The notes under the pieces were generated by a model. The model did no database searches, was not told where the DNA came from, and saw only the letters and a program-made list of their open reading frames with translations. A stretch of DNA of 64,000 nucleotides from Pseudomonas subflava (GTDB lineage: Bacteria > Pseudomonadota > Gammaproteobacteria > Pseudomonadales > Pseudomonadaceae): the NCBI RefSeq assembly GCF_023823685.1, contig NZ_JAMXBF010000003.1, forward strand, positions 62,001-126,000, read 5' to 3'. Each line of letters begins with the position of its first letter. Positions within the stretch are counted from its first letter, which is position 1. Made by a program: the position numbers and the translations under genes. This document shows positions 34,929 through 45,072 of the stretch, piece by piece.

Positions 34929-36707
34929 TCAGAACTGAGCGGCGTCCAGCAGGTACAGCGACTCGCTGCCGGCCTTGACCGAGGCGCTCAGAGAGTGGAT
35001 GCGCGGCAGCAGGCGGGCGAAGAAGAAGCGCGCGGTGCCCAGCTTGCTGGCGTAGAAGTCGTCCTGACCTTCCTTGCCCAGCGAGGCGCGCGCCATCAGC
35101 GCCCACATGTAGGCATAGGCGGTGTAGCCGAACACGTGCAGGTACTCGACGGAAGCGGCACCGATCTCGTTCGGGTTGGCCTTGGCGCGCTCCAGAACCC
35201 AGGCGGTCAGCTCGTCGAGGTTCTTCACCGCGGCCTGCAGCGGGCCGGTGAACTCGGCCAGCGAGGCGTCGGCACTGGCGATGAAGGCGTTGATCTCGTC
35301 GGCGAAGTGACGGTAGTAGCTGCCACCGCTGCCAACGATCTTGCGGCCCATCAGATCGAGCGACTGGATGCCGTTGGTGCCTTCGTAGATCTGGGTGATG
35401 CGGCAGTCGCGGATCAGCTGCTCCTGGCCCCATTCGCGGACGAAGCCGTGGCCGCCGAAGATCTGCTGGCCGTGCACGGTGGCTTCCAGGCCCATGTCGG
35501 TAAGGAAGGCCTTGGCCACCGGAGTCAGCAGGGCGACCAGCTCCTCGGCGCGCTTGCGGGTGGTGGCCTCCTCGCTGTACTTGGCGGTGTCCAGCTGCAT
35601 GGCGACGTAGCTGGAGAAGGCACGGCCGCCCTCGTTCAGCGCCTTCATGGTCAGCAGCATGCGGCGCACGTCCGGGTGCACGATGATCGGGTCGGCGGCC
35701 TTGTCCTTGTTCACCGGGCCGGTCGGAGCGCGGCTCTGGATGCGGTCGCGGGCGTACTCGATGGCGCTCTGGTAGGAGCGCTCGCCCAGGGCCAGGCCCT
35801 GGATGCCGACGCCCAGGCGCTCGTAGTTCATCATGGTGAACATGGCGTTGAGGCCCTTGTTCGGCTCGTCGACGATCCAGCCGGTGGCGCCGTCGAAGTT
35901 CATCACGCAGGTGGCCGAGGCCTTGATGCCCATCTTGTGCTCGATCGAGCCGCAGCCCAGCGAGTTCTTCTCGCCCAGGGAGCCGTCGGCATTGACCATG
36001 ACCTTGGGCACCAGGAACAGCGAGATGCCCTTCGGGCCGGCCGGGGCGTCCGGCAGCTTGGCCAGGACCAGGTGAATGATGTTCTCGGTCAGGTCGTGCT
36101 CGCCGCCGGTGATGAAGATCTTGGTACCGGTGATCTTGTAGCTGCCGTCGGCCTGAGGCTCGGCCTTGGTGCGGATGATGCCCAGGTCGGTGCCGGCGTG
36201 CGGCTCGGTCAGGCACATGGAGCCGGCCCAGACGCCGGAATACATGTTCGGCAGGTACTGCGCCTTCAGCTCTTCGCTGGCGTGGTTGAGGATCGACAGG
36301 CAGGCGCCGGCGGTGAGCATCGGGTACAGGCCGAAGGACAGGTTGGCCGAGTTGACCATCTCCTCGACCTGGGCGCCGATCACCTTGGGCATGCCCATGC
36401 CGCCGAACTCCGGCGAACCGCCCACGCCGACCCAGCCGCCCTCGGCGTAGGTACGGTAGGCCTCGGGGAAGCCGGCCGGGGTGGTCACCACGCCGTCGTT
36501 CCACGAGCAGCCTTCTTCGTCGCCACTGCGGTTCAGCGGGGCGATGGTGCCGCCGGTAACCTTGCCGGCCTCTTCGAGGATGGCGGAAGCGGTGTCGGCG
36601 TCGACGACTTCGGCCAGGCTCGGCAGCTCGGCCCACAGCGTGGAAACGTCGAAGACTTCATTGAGTACGAAGCGCATGTCGCGCAGGGGAGCTTTGTAGT
36701 CGGCCAT
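34929..36707 (-). CDS. Acyl-CoA dehydrogenase, long C-terminal form
   Basis: A 592-residue FAD enzyme catalysing the first step of fatty acid beta-oxidation. Landmarks: CLTEPHAGTDLG (FAD/substrate loop), TKIFITGGEHD, GCGSIEHKMGI, and YEGTNGIQSLDLMGRKI near residue 435. The roughly 130-residue extension after the normal dehydrogenase end marks the large family of which P. aeruginosa has several, including those near bioD. It is clearly a paralogue of the protein encoded at 38453-40258. Which chain lengths it prefers cannot be read from the sequence. Confidence 0.93.
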   Translation of the reverse strand: MADYKAPLRDMRFVLNEVFDVSTLWAELPSLAEVVDADTASAILEEAGKVTGGTIAPLNRSGDEEGCSWNDGVVTTPAGFPEAYRTYAEGGWVGVGGSPEFGGMGMPKVIGAQVEEMVNSANLSFGLYPMLTAGACLSILNHASEELKAQYLPNMYSGVWAGSMCLTEPHAGTDLGIIRTKAEPQADGSYKITGTKIFITGGEHDLTENIIHLVLAKLPDAPAGPKGISLFLVPKVMVNADGSLGEKNSLGCGSIEHKMGIKASATCVMNFDGATGWIVDEPNKGLNAMFTMMNYERLGVGIQGLALGERSYQSAIEYARDRIQSRAPTGPVNKDKAADPIIVHPDVRRMLLTMKALNEGGRAFSSYVAMQLDTAKYSEEATTRKRAEELVALLTPVAKAFLTDMGLEATVHGQQIFGGHGFVREWGQEQLIRDCRITQIYEGTNGIQSLDLMGRKIVGSGGSYYRHFADEINAFIASADASLAEFTGPLQAAVKNLDELTAWVLERAKANPNEIGAASVEYLHVFGYTAYAYMWALMARASLGKEGQDDFYASKLGTARFFFARLLPRIHSLSASVKAGSESLYLLDAAQF

Positions 36708-36832
36708 GGAGCGATCCTCGGGACAAGGGAACGGCCGAAAGACGCGGCCGGTTCAACATGGGCCGGAGTCTATCCGAACACAATTTCAGGACATAGGTTC
36801 TAGTTATGAACATCCAGTCACGCGCCGAATGG

Positions 36833-38125
36833 TCACTCGACCGCCGCCTTCACCCGCACCGCGCCGCGTCGATTTTCGCCCTGCGCTACCACGCAATTGC
36901 GCCCGGCGCGCTTGGCCGCGTACAGGGCCTTGTCGGCGCTGCGCAGCACTTCGTCGGCGCCACGCTGATGCGCCTCGCGCTCGGCGACGCCGATGCTGAT
37001 GGTCACCGACACGCTCGCCGCGCCGCTAGCCCTGCGCCGCTGACGCCCTTCCTTGTCGCTCCTGGGCCGCTGCTGCTTGTCGCGTAGCTGTAGCGGGTAG
37101 TGCTCCACCGCATCGCGCACCGCCTCCAGGTGCGCCCGGCATTCGTCGATCGACTTGCCGGGGAACACCAGGGTGAACTCCTCACCGCCGTAGCGATAGG
37201 CCTTGCCACCCCCGCCGACGCGGCGCAGGCGGCTGGCGACCAGCTTGAGCACCTGGTCGCCGACGTCGTGGCCATGGGTGTCGTTGAATTTCTTGAAGTG
37301 ATCGACGTCAGCCATGGCGATCACGTAGTTGCGGCCGAGGCGCTCCAGGCGATCGTTCAGCGCGCGCCGCCCGGGCAGGCCGGTGAGCTCGTCGCGATAG
37401 GCCATCTGGTAGGCCTCGTGAACCACCGCCGCCACCAGCATCAGCATCACCAGGCTGCTCATCACCTGCAGCGCATGCGGCAGGATGAAGGTATTGGGCA
37501 GCATCCACAGCAGCCCGAGCAGGCCGAGGAACTGCGCCGCATGCAGCGGCCGCGGCTGGCGCAGGTACTGCACCAGCAGCAGTACGCCGGCGATCAGGAA
37601 CAGCGGGTAGGCGAGCTGGATCAGGTTCATCCACTGCCCGTGCCAGAGCGGCCAGTGCACCTCCGCCAGCCAGCCCTGCAGGCCCTCGGGAAAACGGCGG
37701 GCCAGCGCCAGGAAGGTGCCCCCCACGGCGAGCAGTACTGCGGCGCGGGCGACCATGTCCTGCAGCAGATGGCTCCGCTCGCGCCAGGCGCCGTAGAGGC
37801 CGTAGAGCAGTGGCAGCAGCAGGCTGCACAGGTGGAACACCAGCGCCGCGTCGGCGCGCACGTGGCCGTGGGCGCGGTAGTGATCGGTCTGGGTGTCCAG
37901 CAGGAAATAGGTGAGGTAAACCACCACCAGCAACGACAGCTCGCGCTGCCGCCCATAGACCACGCAGAAGGCGCCGCCGAGCAGCAGGAGCAGGGTCGGC
38001 AGGACATTGAACAGCGACTGGAAGAACTCGCTGAGCGATTCCATGCGCGCCACGGCCAACCCCGCCAGCAGCAGCGGCAGCGCGGCGAGCAGATGGTCGG
38101 GACGGTAGGCGGCGAGACGAGGCAA
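36833..38125 (-). CDS. Membrane-bound diguanylate cyclase (GGDEF domain)
   Basis: The C-terminal domain (about residues 250-415) has the active-site GGEEF motif, the MADVDHFKKFND nucleotide segment and DELTGLPGRRALND entry; it should make cyclic-di-GMP. The N-terminal 235 residues form six to seven hydrophobic segments, a membrane sensor of unknown ligand. An unusual basic insert (QRPRSDKEGRQRRRASG) lies within the GGDEF domain between the active site and VTISIGVAE. The start is uncertain: no ATG with a ribosome site is in frame before Met at 38043; I give the TTG at 38125, and longer versions up to 38383 lack support. Confidence 0.82.
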   Translation of the reverse strand: MPRLAAYRPDHLLAALPLLLAGLAVARMESLSEFFQSLFNVLPTLLLLLGGAFCVVYGRQRELSLLVVVYLTYFLLDTQTDHYRAHGHVRADAALVFHLCSLLLPLLYGLYGAWRERSHLLQDMVARAAVLLAVGGTFLALARRFPEGLQGWLAEVHWPLWHGQWMNLIQLAYPLFLIAGVLLLVQYLRQPRPLHAAQFLGLLGLLWMLPNTFILPHALQVMSSLVMLMLVAAVVHEAYQMAYRDELTGLPGRRALNDRLERLGRNYVIAMADVDHFKKFNDTHGHDVGDQVLKLVASRLRRVGGGGKAYRYGGEEFTLVFPGKSIDECRAHLEAVRDAVEHYPLQLRDKQQRPRSDKEGRQRRRASGAASVSVTISIGVAEREAHQRGADEVLRSADKALYAAKRAGRNCVVAQGENRRGAVRVKAAVE

Positions 38126-38452
38126 GGTCAGTTCGAAGTCGGCCGGAAAGATGCGGCATTTTGCCTGTATCGAGGGCAAAGGGCAGCGGAAATCGCTGGC
38201 ATTCCGTCGCCAGGCGGAGCACGGGGCGAGCGGCGCACACAACGAACCGTCAGCTCCGACGCCCAGCCTTTTATCCAGCTCACGGTCTAGCCATCCCGAC
38301 CTGCTGATGGGATTCCGAATGCCTGCTGGTTCTTCCCGCTGCTGCGGAGCGGGCTCTGAGCCAGGGCCGATACCGCAAGGCAAAAATGCCGCGCAAAAAA
38401 AAAACGCGGCCCGAGGGGGCCGCGGTTTCTTTGACCTGAGGTCGGACCGGAC
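38126..38452. other. 327-bp gap: promoter region of the cyclase gene and a terminator
   Basis: No convincing gene. The - strand frame of the cyclase is open through here to 38383 but without a credible start, and its upper end would lie in the terminator at 38395-38424. The rest is probably the promoter and leader of the cyclase gene. No repeat was recognised. Confidence 0.6.
38395..38424 (-). terminator. Intrinsic terminator after the second acyl-CoA dehydrogenase gene
   Basis: CGCGGCCC (38405-38412) and GGGCCGCG (38417-38424) form a perfect 8-bp stem with loop GAGG. Ten A bases (38395-38404) next to it give a U10 run on the - strand transcript, an exceptionally strong intrinsic terminator 29 bases after the dehydrogenase stop. 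Confidence 0.93.
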
Positions 38453-40258
38453 TTAGTAGCCCAGAGCGAAGTGCTCTTCGTCCATTTCCATCAGGTTGCT
38501 GGCGCCGGACAGCATGGTGGCGACGTGAGTACGGGTACGCGGCAGGATGCGTTCGAAGTAGAAGCGCGCGGTCTGCAGCTTGGCCTTGTAGAAGGCCTCT
38601 TCCTCAGTGCCGGCAGCGATCTTCTCGGCAGCCAGGCGAGCGATGTCGGCCCAGAAGTAGGCCAGGCAGGCGTAGCCGGAGTACATCAGGTAGTCCACCG
38701 AGGCGGCACCGACTTCTTCGCGGTCCTTCATCGCGGCCATGCCCACTTTCATGGTCAGGTCGCCCCACTCCTTGTTCAGCTGCGCCAGCGGTGCGACCAG
38801 ACCTTTGATGGCCTCGTTGCCTTCGTTGGCCTGGCAGAACTTGTGCACGATCTTGGTGAAGCCTTTCAGGGCTTCGCCTTGGGTCATCAGCACTTTACGG
38901 CCGAGCAGGTCGAGAGCCTGAACACCGGTGGTGCCTTCGTACAGGCAGGAGATGCGGCTGTCGCGCACGTTCTGCTCCATGCCCCACTCGGCGATGAAGC
39001 CGTGGCCACCGTAGATCTGCACGCCATGGTTGGCGGCTTCGAAGCCGACTTCGGTCATGAAGGCCTTGGCGATCGGAGTCAGGAAGGCCAGCATCGCGTC
39101 GGCGGCTTTCTTCTCTTCTTCGTCCTGGCTGTACTTGACGATGTCGACCTGCTTGGCGGTGAAGTACACCATCGCGCGGTTGCCTTCGGCGAAGGCTTTC
39201 ATGGTCAGCAGCATGCGACGCACGTCCGGATGGACGATGATCGGGTCGGCAGCCTTGTCCGGCGATTTCGGGCCAGTCAGGGAACGCATCTGCAGACGCT
39301 CGCGGGCGTACTTGATGCCGCCCTGGAAGGCGATTTCGGCGTGGGCCAGGCCCTGCAGAGCGGTACCCAGGCGAGCAGTGTTCATGAAGGTGAACATGCA
39401 GTTCAGGCCTTTGTTGGCCGGGCCGATCAGGTAGCCGGTGGCGCCGTCGAAGTTCATCACGCAGGTGGCGTTGCCGTGGATGCCCATCTTGTGCTCTAGG
39501 GAGCCACAGGAAACGGCATTGCGCGAACCAACGCTGCCATCGGCGTTCACGTTGAACTTCGGCACGATGAACAGGGAGATGCCCTTGGTGCCCTGCGGGG
39601 CGTCGGGCAGGCGGGCCAGCACGATGTGGACGATGTTATCGACCATGTCGTGTTCGCCGGCGGAGATGAAGATCTTGGTGCCGGACACCTTGTAGGAACC
39701 GTCAGCCTGAGGCTCGGCCTTGGTGCGCAGCATGCCCAGGTCGGTACCGCAATGCGGCTCGGTCAGGCACATGGTGCCGGTCCACTCGCCGGATACCAGC
39801 TTGGTCAGGTAGGTGTGCTTCTGCTCGTCGGTGCCGTGGGCTTCAATGGTGTTCATCGCGCCGTGGGACAGGCCGGGGTACATGCCCCAGGACCAGTTGG
39901 CTTCGCCGACCATCTCGCTCAGGGCCAGGCCCAGGGATTCCGGCAGGCCTTGGCCGCCGTGGTCGACGTTGTGCGCCAGGCTCGGCCAGCCGCCTTCGAC
40001 GAACTGCTGGTAGGCCTCTTTGAAGCCGGTGGGGGTCTTCACGCCGGATTCGGACCAGGTGCAGCCCTCGAGGTCACCAACGCGGTTCAGCGGAGCGATG
40101 ACCTGCTCACAGAACTTGGCGCCTTCTTCCAGAATGGCGCTGACCATGTCCGGGGTGGCGTCCTGGCAGCCAGGCAGGCTCTGATAGTGCGCTTCGTAGC
40201 CGAGCAGTTCGTCGCGAACGAAGCGGATATCACGCAAGGGGGCCTTGTACTCAGGCAT
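38453..40258 (-). CDS. Acyl-CoA dehydrogenase, long C-terminal form, second paralogue
   Basis: A 601-residue paralogue of the enzyme at 34929-36707, with the same landmarks: [35 protein letters not shown] and [17 protein letters not shown]. It should oxidise acyl-CoA in beta-oxidation, feeding precursors that can also become PHA. Codon use is slightly less extreme than in neighbours. The upstream region holds tandem PsrA-type palindromes, and PsrA is the known fatty-acid-responsive regulator of beta-oxidation genes in P. aeruginosa. Confidence 0.94.
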   Translation of the reverse strand: MPEYKAPLRDIRFVRDELLGYEAHYQSLPGCQDATPDMVSAILEEGAKFCEQVIAPLNRVGDLEGCTWSESGVKTPTGFKEAYQQFVEGGWPSLAHNVDHGGQGLPESLGLALSEMVGEANWSWGMYPGLSHGAMNTIEAHGTDEQKHTYLTKLVSGEWTGTMCLTEPHCGTDLGMLRTKAEPQADGSYKVSGTKIFISAGEHDMVDNIVHIVLARLPDAPQGTKGISLFIVPKFNVNADGSVGSRNAVSCGSLEHKMGIHGNATCVMNFDGATGYLIGPANKGLNCMFTFMNTARLGTALQGLAHAEIAFQGGIKYARERLQMRSLTGPKSPDKAADPIIVHPDVRRMLLTMKAFAEGNRAMVYFTAKQVDIVKYSQDEEEKKAADAMLAFLTPIAKAFMTEVGFEAANHGVQIYGGHGFIAEWGMEQNVRDSRISCLYEGTTGVQALDLLGRKVLMTQGEALKGFTKIVHKFCQANEGNEAIKGLVAPLAQLNKEWGDLTMKVGMAAMKDREEVGAASVDYLMYSGYACLAYFWADIARLAAEKIAAGTEEEAFYKAKLQTARFYFERILPRTRTHVATMLSGASNLMEMDEEHFALGY

Positions 40259-40364
40259 AGCGGTAAACCTCTACGGTGGATTCCTTAGTGTTAGGGTGAC
40301 CGTCTGGAGCGGTCGTTCGCGGGATTTCTCCCGGCGCCAGGCAGGCACAAACCCACCAGGCACT

Positions 40365-40391
40365 CAAACAGGCGTTTGAAACATACGTTTA
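40365..40391 (-). promoter_or_regulatory. Tandem PsrA-type operators upstream of the acyl-CoA dehydrogenase gene
   Basis: CAAAC-AGGC-GTTTG (40365-40378) is a perfect match to the PsrA consensus (G/C)AAAC-N2-4-GTTT(G/C). It shares its last base with a second, slightly weaker copy, GAAAC-ATAC-GTTTA (40378-40391). The pair lies 107-133 bases before the dehydrogenase start at 40258. PsrA binding is released by long-chain acyl-CoA, which would induce the gene on fatty acids. Confidence 0.75.
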
Positions 40392-40427
40392 CCCCCACGC
40401 CGTTGTCAAGCATCTGCCACATACCGC

Positions 40428-41153
40428 TCAGATGAGCAGGTCGACGGCGGGCGGCGGGGCCTGTAACTGGGCCAGCTGCCGGTAGAGATCCAGGCCGGGC
40501 GGCGGCGATTGCGCGGGCTGTTTCTCGTCCTCCTTGGCCTGCTTCTCCTCCTCGGCCAGACGCTCCTCGCGACTCAGCGCCCGCTCTTCGGCCGCGGCAC
40601 TCGTCTCCTCGCGACGCATCTGCGCAAGCTCAGCGCGCGCGGTCGCCGCCTGGGCCTGGGCCTGGGCAGCCACGCGTCGATCCTGCGCCGAAGGCTCGGC
40701 CGGCGCCAGCGCGGCGCGCAGCACCAGCGCCATCTTGCGCAGCGTGGCTTCGGGGTCGTTGGGAACGGCACTGGCGTCGATGCTGACTTCGCCGGCGACG
40801 GCGTAGCTCTTGCCGTCCGGCCCGCGCTTGAAGCTGTAGGTGGGCGCCCCGGCATAGGCGCCGCCGACGGAGGCGTGGGCCTGCTCGTGGCTGCGCACCT
40901 CGCGATCACGGCGGGCCAGTTCGGAGATCTGCAGTTGCTCCTCGCGCAACAGCTGCAGTTCGCGGGCCGATTTGTCCTTGCCTTCGACAAAAGTGCCGTC
41001 GCGGCTGTCGGCGTCATCGCGTGGAGCAGTGGAGGGCGCGGCCCGGGGATCGGCCGGTGCATCGGCGGGCAGGGAAGGATCGGACGCGGCCGGGCGAGCC
41101 GCCTGCGACGAGGGCAGCGGCGCAACGTAGCTCGTGGCACTGCCGATCTGCAT
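40428..41153 (-). CDS. Putative metalloprotease of the SprA-related / CJM1_0395 type
   Basis: A 241-residue protein from the ATG at 41153 (GGAGGG five bases upstream; the GTG one codon earlier is too close). The first 70 residues are proline-alanine-rich and disordered. The core has [15 protein letters not shown], a HExxH zincin motif (HEQAH, about 87-91), followed by [12 protein letters not shown]. The last 80 residues are a charged helical tail. Catalysis is unproven; it could process a surface or flagellum-related protein, given the gene next door. Confidence 0.7.
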   Translation of the reverse strand: MQIGSATSYVAPLPSSQAARPAASDPSLPADAPADPRAAPSTAPRDDADSRDGTFVEGKDKSARELQLLREEQLQISELARRDREVRSHEQAHASVGGAYAGAPTYSFKRGPDGKSYAVAGEVSIDASAVPNDPEATLRKMALVLRAALAPAEPSAQDRRVAAQAQAQAATARAELAQMRREETSAAAEERALSREERLAEEEKQAKEDEKQPAQSPPPGLDLYRQLAQLQAPPPAVDLLI

Positions 41154-41211
41154 CACTGCCCTCCTCGCCTCGTCGGGCGAGCGTCATGACTATCGCGGCG
41201 CAGAATACCCG

Positions 41212-41481
41212 TCAGGCGCGGGTGTCGATCAGGGTGCCCAACACCTCGTCGGCGGTCTCCACCACGCGAGCGTTGGCTTGCACTTCGTAGCGGCCCTGGG
41301 TCAGGCCGACGAGGCTGCCGGCCAGATCGCTGGGGGCCTGGGCGGCCGCCTCGACCGGCTGGGCCTCGACCTGCGCGGGCAGGGTACTGCTGGCTATTTC
41401 GCTGGCCGCCTGGTCGACGCGACGCATCCCGGACTGGATGCCGCTGAGACCCGTGTTGAAGGCGTTACCGGTGATTTGCAT
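41212..41481 (-). CDS. Miniature flagellar-rod-like protein of unknown function
   Basis: An 89-residue protein. The N-terminus NAFNTGLSGIQSGMRRVDQAASEIA resembles the start of flagellar rod and hook proteins (FlgC/FlgG type), and the C-terminus LTQGRYEVQANARVVETADEVLGTLID resembles their end (YQANAKVIQTADEML-like). Only a proline-alanine-rich linker lies between. It therefore looks like the two coiled-coil termini of an axial protein with no middle domain. It is followed by the HExxH gene 58 bases downstream. No flagellar genes are nearby. Confidence 0.7.
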   Translation of the reverse strand: MQITGNAFNTGLSGIQSGMRRVDQAASEIASSTLPAQVEAQPVEAAAQAPSDLAGSLVGLTQGRYEVQANARVVETADEVLGTLIDTRA

Positions 41482-41575
41482 GGTGCTGGCTCCCTGGCGG
41501 GACGGACTCGTGCCGGCAATTAAAGCAGAAAATGCTCAAAAAACGCACAAGCAGAGCGCGACGGTCGATCAACGG

Positions 41576-42265
41576 CTAGAGCGCCACCCCCAGCGGCGCG
41601 AGATCCAGATGCTCCGCCACCGCTTCGGCCGTCGCCCGGGACAGGCGTGGCACGCGTCCGAGGCAGGGTACCGGCAGGCCCCCGGCGAGCGTCGCCAGGT
41701 TCTCGTCCAGGCGCGAGGTCTGCGGATCGACGATATTGGCCACCCAGCCGGCCACGCGCAGACCGTCGCGCTCGATGGCCTCCAGGCTGAGCACCGCATG
41801 ATTGATACAGCCGAGGCGCACGCCGACCACCAGGATCACCGGCAGCTCCAGGGCCACGGCCAGGTCCGAGAGGTTCTCGTCACCGGCCAGCGGCACGCGC
41901 CAGCCGCCGGCACCTTCCACCAGGGTGAAGTCCGCACCCCGCTGCAGCACGCGCCGCACCGCAGGCAACAGGCGCGCCACGCTCAGCTCGACACCCTCCT
42001 CGCGCGCCGCCAGGTGCGGGGCGATGGCCGGGGCGAAGGCGAACGGATTGACCTCGTCATAGGCCAGCGCCAGCGAACACTGGTCGAGCAGCGCCAGGGC
42101 GTCGTCGTTGCGCAGGCCATCGGGGGTTGCCACGCAGCCGGAGGCTACCGGCTTGGCCGCCGCGGTGCTCAGGCCGGTGCGGCGCGCCGCGTGCAGCAGG
42201 CCGGCGGCGATGGTGGTCTTGCCGATTTCCGTGTCGGTGCCGGTGACGAAATAGGCTCGACTCAT
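41576..42265 (-). CDS. bioD: Dethiobiotin synthetase
   Basis: BioD closes the ureido ring of dethiobiotin with ATP and CO2. The ATG at 42265 gives 229 residues; a GTG one codon earlier is also possible. The P-loop is GTDTEIGKT (9-17), with the substrate-binding K-P-V-A-S-G segment near residue 37 and EGAGGWRVP near 113. It is the last of five bio genes on this strand (bioB-F-H-C-D), separated from bioC by 105 bases. Confidence 0.97.
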   Translation of the reverse strand: MSRAYFVTGTDTEIGKTTIAAGLLHAARRTGLSTAAAKPVASGCVATPDGLRNDDALALLDQCSLALAYDEVNPFAFAPAIAPHLAAREEGVELSVARLLPAVRRVLQRGADFTLVEGAGGWRVPLAGDENLSDLAVALELPVILVVGVRLGCINHAVLSLEAIERDGLRVAGWVANIVDPQTSRLDENLATLAGGLPVPCLGRVPRLSRATAEAVAEHLDLAPLGVAL

Positions 42266-42370
42266 CACGTTGATCTCCCAATTCGGTACAGTCGCGACCG
42301 GCGCGGCCTTGCCGGCTTGTTACCGACAGCCGGAGTATCGGCGCGAGTCTTGCGGCAGCCCTGGCTCATC

Positions 42371-43162
42371 TCAGGCTTCCTTGCGCAGCACGCCGTACAC
42401 CACCTGGTAGGTGAGCGGCAGGCCCTGGTCGGTGCGCAGGTGCTCGTACGCCTCCATCAGCGCGCGAATGCGCGCGGGGCCGGTGAGACCGCCCGGCCGA
42501 CCGGGATTGAGGTTGTGCGCGCCGAGGTCCTTGAGCGAACGGCTCAGCGCGCGCAGATCGGGGAAATGCAGGGTCCTGGCGCGGCGCGCCAGCGTCAGCA
42601 CTCCGAGGCCACTGGCGGCGCACAGCGCCTGGTAATCCTCGAAACGGCGGAAGCGGTTGACGTGGACGAAGCCGTCCACCGCCTGCCAGCTGTCGCGCAG
42701 CTCCTGCAGCGAGCCGACGCACAGGCTGCTGAACGCCAGCACGCCGCCGGGACGTAGCACGCGTCGGGCTTCGGCCAGCACCGCGGCGAAGTCGGCGCAC
42801 CATTGCACGGCCAGGCTGGAGAAGATCAGATCGAACCCACCATCGCGCAAGGGCAGGTGCTCGGCGTCGCCGGCGACGAAGTGGCGGGCTCCGCCCAGCG
42901 GCCGGGCGTGGTGCAACATGCCCTCGGCCAGGTCCAGGGCCATGCCCTCCGCCCAGGGATAACGCTCGTCCAGGGCACGAGTGAAATGTCCGGTGCCGCT
43001 GCCCAGGTCCAGCCAGTACGTCGGTGCAAGGCTCGGCAGTTCGGCCAGCAGTTCGCCACCGACCTGGCGCTGCAGCTCGGCGACGCCGTCGTAGCTGGCG
43101 GCGGCGCGGGAGAAGGATTCTGCGACCCGACGCTTGTCTGGCAGCAGCGCCTCCTCAGACAT
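42371..43162 (-). CDS. bioC: Malonyl-ACP O-methyltransferase BioC
   Basis: BioC methylates malonyl-ACP so that fatty acid synthase can build the pimelate moiety of biotin. The ATG at 43162, within an eight-base overlap with bioH, gives 263 residues. The SAM motif is [12 protein letters not shown] (about 49-60), followed by DLAEGML and [12 protein letters not shown]. An N-terminal extension of the frame (15 residues) lies inside bioH and was rejected. Confidence 0.96.
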   Translation of the reverse strand: MSEEALLPDKRRVAESFSRAAASYDGVAELQRQVGGELLAELPSLAPTYWLDLGSGTGHFTRALDERYPWAEGMALDLAEGMLHHARPLGGARHFVAGDAEHLPLRDGGFDLIFSSLAVQWCADFAAVLAEARRVLRPGGVLAFSSLCVGSLQELRDSWQAVDGFVHVNRFRRFEDYQALCAASGLGVLTLARRARTLHFPDLRALSRSLKDLGAHNLNPGRPGGLTGPARIRALMEAYEHLRTDQGLPLTYQVVYGVLRKEA

Positions 43163-43886
43163 CGCCCACCTCGGTGATGAAGGCATGGATGGCGGCCGCC
43201 ACCTCATGCGGGCGCTCCAGCGGAAAGGCGTGGCTGACCTCCTCGATCAGGCCCACCTCGATATCCGGCTGCAGCGCCAGCAACTCGCCGGCCACCTCGG
43301 CCGGCACCAGCGCATCGGCGCCGGCCAGCAGGTGCAGCTGCGGCCCGGCGAAGCGCTGCAGGGCGCTGCGCCCATCGAAGTTGCCCAGCACTTCCAGGCC
43401 GGCCAGCAGCACCTCGGGCTCCGTATGCGGCGCGGCGGCCTGAAGCTGGCGGGCGAGTCCACGACCCTCGCTGGAGCCCTGGGTGCAGAGCAGGCTGAAG
43501 CGCTTGAGCGTGGCGGCCGGATCGGCGCGGCAGCCGTCGACGAAGGCGTTGAAGGTGCCCTCGTCCATGGCGAACGGCCAGTCCGGCCCGGCGACGAAGC
43601 AGGGATTGCTGGCCAGTGTCAGCAGGCCGCGACAACGCTCGCCGCGTAGCGCCGCCAGCTCGCTGGCGAGCATGCCACCGAGCGACCAGCCGCCCAGCCA
43701 GGTGTGCGGCGGCAGGCGCTCGTCCAGCTCCAGCAGCCAGTCGCGTGGCTCGCCGCGGCTCAGTTCGGGCAGCGGCTCGATTTCCACCTTGAGCGCCGGA
43801 TCGAGGCCGCGCAGGGCCTCGGCCAAGACTTCCAGCGGCAGACTGCCCAATCCCCAGCCCGGCAGCAGGATCAGATGGTCACGCAT
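43155..43886 (-). CDS. bioH: Pimeloyl-ACP methyl ester esterase BioH
   Basis: BioH removes the methyl group from pimeloyl-ACP methyl ester, ending chain extension. It is a 243-residue alpha/beta hydrolase with nucleophile Ser68 in GWSLGG, the acid in AGADALVP and the histidine in SHAFPLERP. It overlaps bioC and bioF by eight bases each, indicating coupled translation. Confidence 0.96.
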   Translation of the reverse strand: MRDHLILLPGWGLGSLPLEVLAEALRGLDPALKVEIEPLPELSRGEPRDWLLELDERLPPHTWLGGWSLGGMLASELAALRGERCRGLLTLASNPCFVAGPDWPFAMDEGTFNAFVDGCRADPAATLKRFSLLCTQGSSEGRGLARQLQAAAPHTEPEVLLAGLEVLGNFDGRSALQRFAGPQLHLLAGADALVPAEVAGELLALQPDIEVGLIEEVSHAFPLERPHEVAAAIHAFITEVGDV

Positions 43887-45048
43887 CGCGGTTCACCTGC
43901 GGCCAGCATTCGGCCAGCGCTTCCAGCAGGCGCTCCAGCTGCGCCTCGCTGTGCGCGGCGGATAGGGTCACGCGCAGGCGCGCGCTGCCGGCGGGAACGG
44001 TTGGCGGGCGGATGGCGCCGACCAGCAGGCCGCGCTCCTTGAGCAGCGCGGAGAGCCGCAGGGCACGCTCGCTGTCGCCGACCAGGATCGGCTGGATCGG
44101 GGTCGGGCTGTCCATCAGGCTCAGGCCTATCTCGGCGGCGCCGGCGCGGAAACGTGCGATCAGCGTGTTCAGATGCTCGCGGCGCCAGCTTTCCGTGCGC
44201 AGCAGCTCGAGGCTCTTCAGGCTGGCGCAGGCCACCGCCGGCGGTTGGCTGGTGGTGTAGATGTAGGGGCGGGCGAACTGGATCAGCGTCTCGATCAGCT
44301 CCTCCGACCCGGCGACAAAGGCACCGGCGGTGCCGAAGGCCTTGCCCAAGGTGCCGACCAGCACCGGCACATCGTCCAGCCCCAGACCGAAGTGCTCGAC
44401 GATGCCGCCGCCGGTGGCGCCCAGCGGGCCAAAGCCGTGGGCATCGTCGACCATCACCCAGGCATCCTTGCTGCGAGCCTCGGCACAAAGAATCGGCAGA
44501 TCGGCCAGGTCGCCGTCCATGCTGAACACGCCATCGGTCACCGCCAGGGTATTGCCCTCGGCGCGCTCCAGGCGCTTGCTCAGGCTCACCGCGTCGTTGT
44601 GCAGGTAGCGCGAGAAGCGCGCGCCGCTGAGCAGGCCGGCATCCAGCAGAGAGGCATGATTGAGACGGTCCTCCAGCACCGTGTCGCCCTGCCCGACCAG
44701 CGCCGTGACGGCGGCCAGGTTGGCCATGTAGCCGGTGGAGAACAGCAGCGCCCGCGGCCGCCCGGTGAACGCGGCCAGGGCCTCTTCCAGCTCATGGTGC
44801 GGCGTGCTGTGGCCGATCACCAGGTGCGAGGCGCCGCCGCCCACGCCCCATTTTTCCGCGCCAGCGCGCAGCGCCGCGATCACCTCGGGGTGATTGGCCA
44901 GGCCCAGGTAGTCATTGGAGCAGAAGGCCAGCAGCTCTCGGCCATCGACCTGCACCTGCGGCCCCTGCGGCGTCTCCAGCAGCGGGCGCTGGCGGTAAAG
45001 GTGGGCGGCGCGGCGCTCGGCGAGGCGGGAAGCGAGATCGAAAGGCAT
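43879..45048 (-). CDS. bioF: 8-amino-7-oxononanoate synthase
   Basis: BioF joins pimeloyl thioester and alanine, using PLP. The ATG at 45048 gives 389 residues. The PLP lysine is Lys236 in [18 protein letters not shown] and SNDYLGLA are also typical. A longer frame to 45147 runs through a repeat and was rejected. A hairpin-rich repeat separates it from bioB. Confidence 0.97.
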   Translation of the reverse strand: MPFDLASRLAERRAAHLYRQRPLLETPQGPQVQVDGRELLAFCSNDYLGLANHPEVIAALRAGAEKWGVGGGASHLVIGHSTPHHELEEALAAFTGRPRALLFSTGYMANLAAVTALVGQGDTVLEDRLNHASLLDAGLLSGARFSRYLHNDAVSLSKRLERAEGNTLAVTDGVFSMDGDLADLPILCAEARSKDAWVMVDDAHGFGPLGATGGGIVEHFGLGLDDVPVLVGTLGKAFGTAGAFVAGSEELIETLIQFARPYIYTTSQPPAVACASLKSLELLRTESWRREHLNTLIARFRAGAAEIGLSLMDSPTPIQPILVGDSERALRLSALLKERGLLVGAIRPPTVPAGSARLRVTLSAAHSEAQLERLLEALAECWPQVNRDA

Positions 45049-45072
45049 GGCTGGCTCGATAGGATTCCATCT

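Noticed and set aside
36708..36832. A promoter or PsrA site before the first acyl-CoA dehydrogenase
   Set aside because: No AAAC-N4-GTTT palindrome or convincing promoter pair was found.
38126..38383. N-terminal extension of the diguanylate cyclase
   Set aside because: Only TTG starts are available, none with a ribosome site, and the furthest lies close to a terminator.
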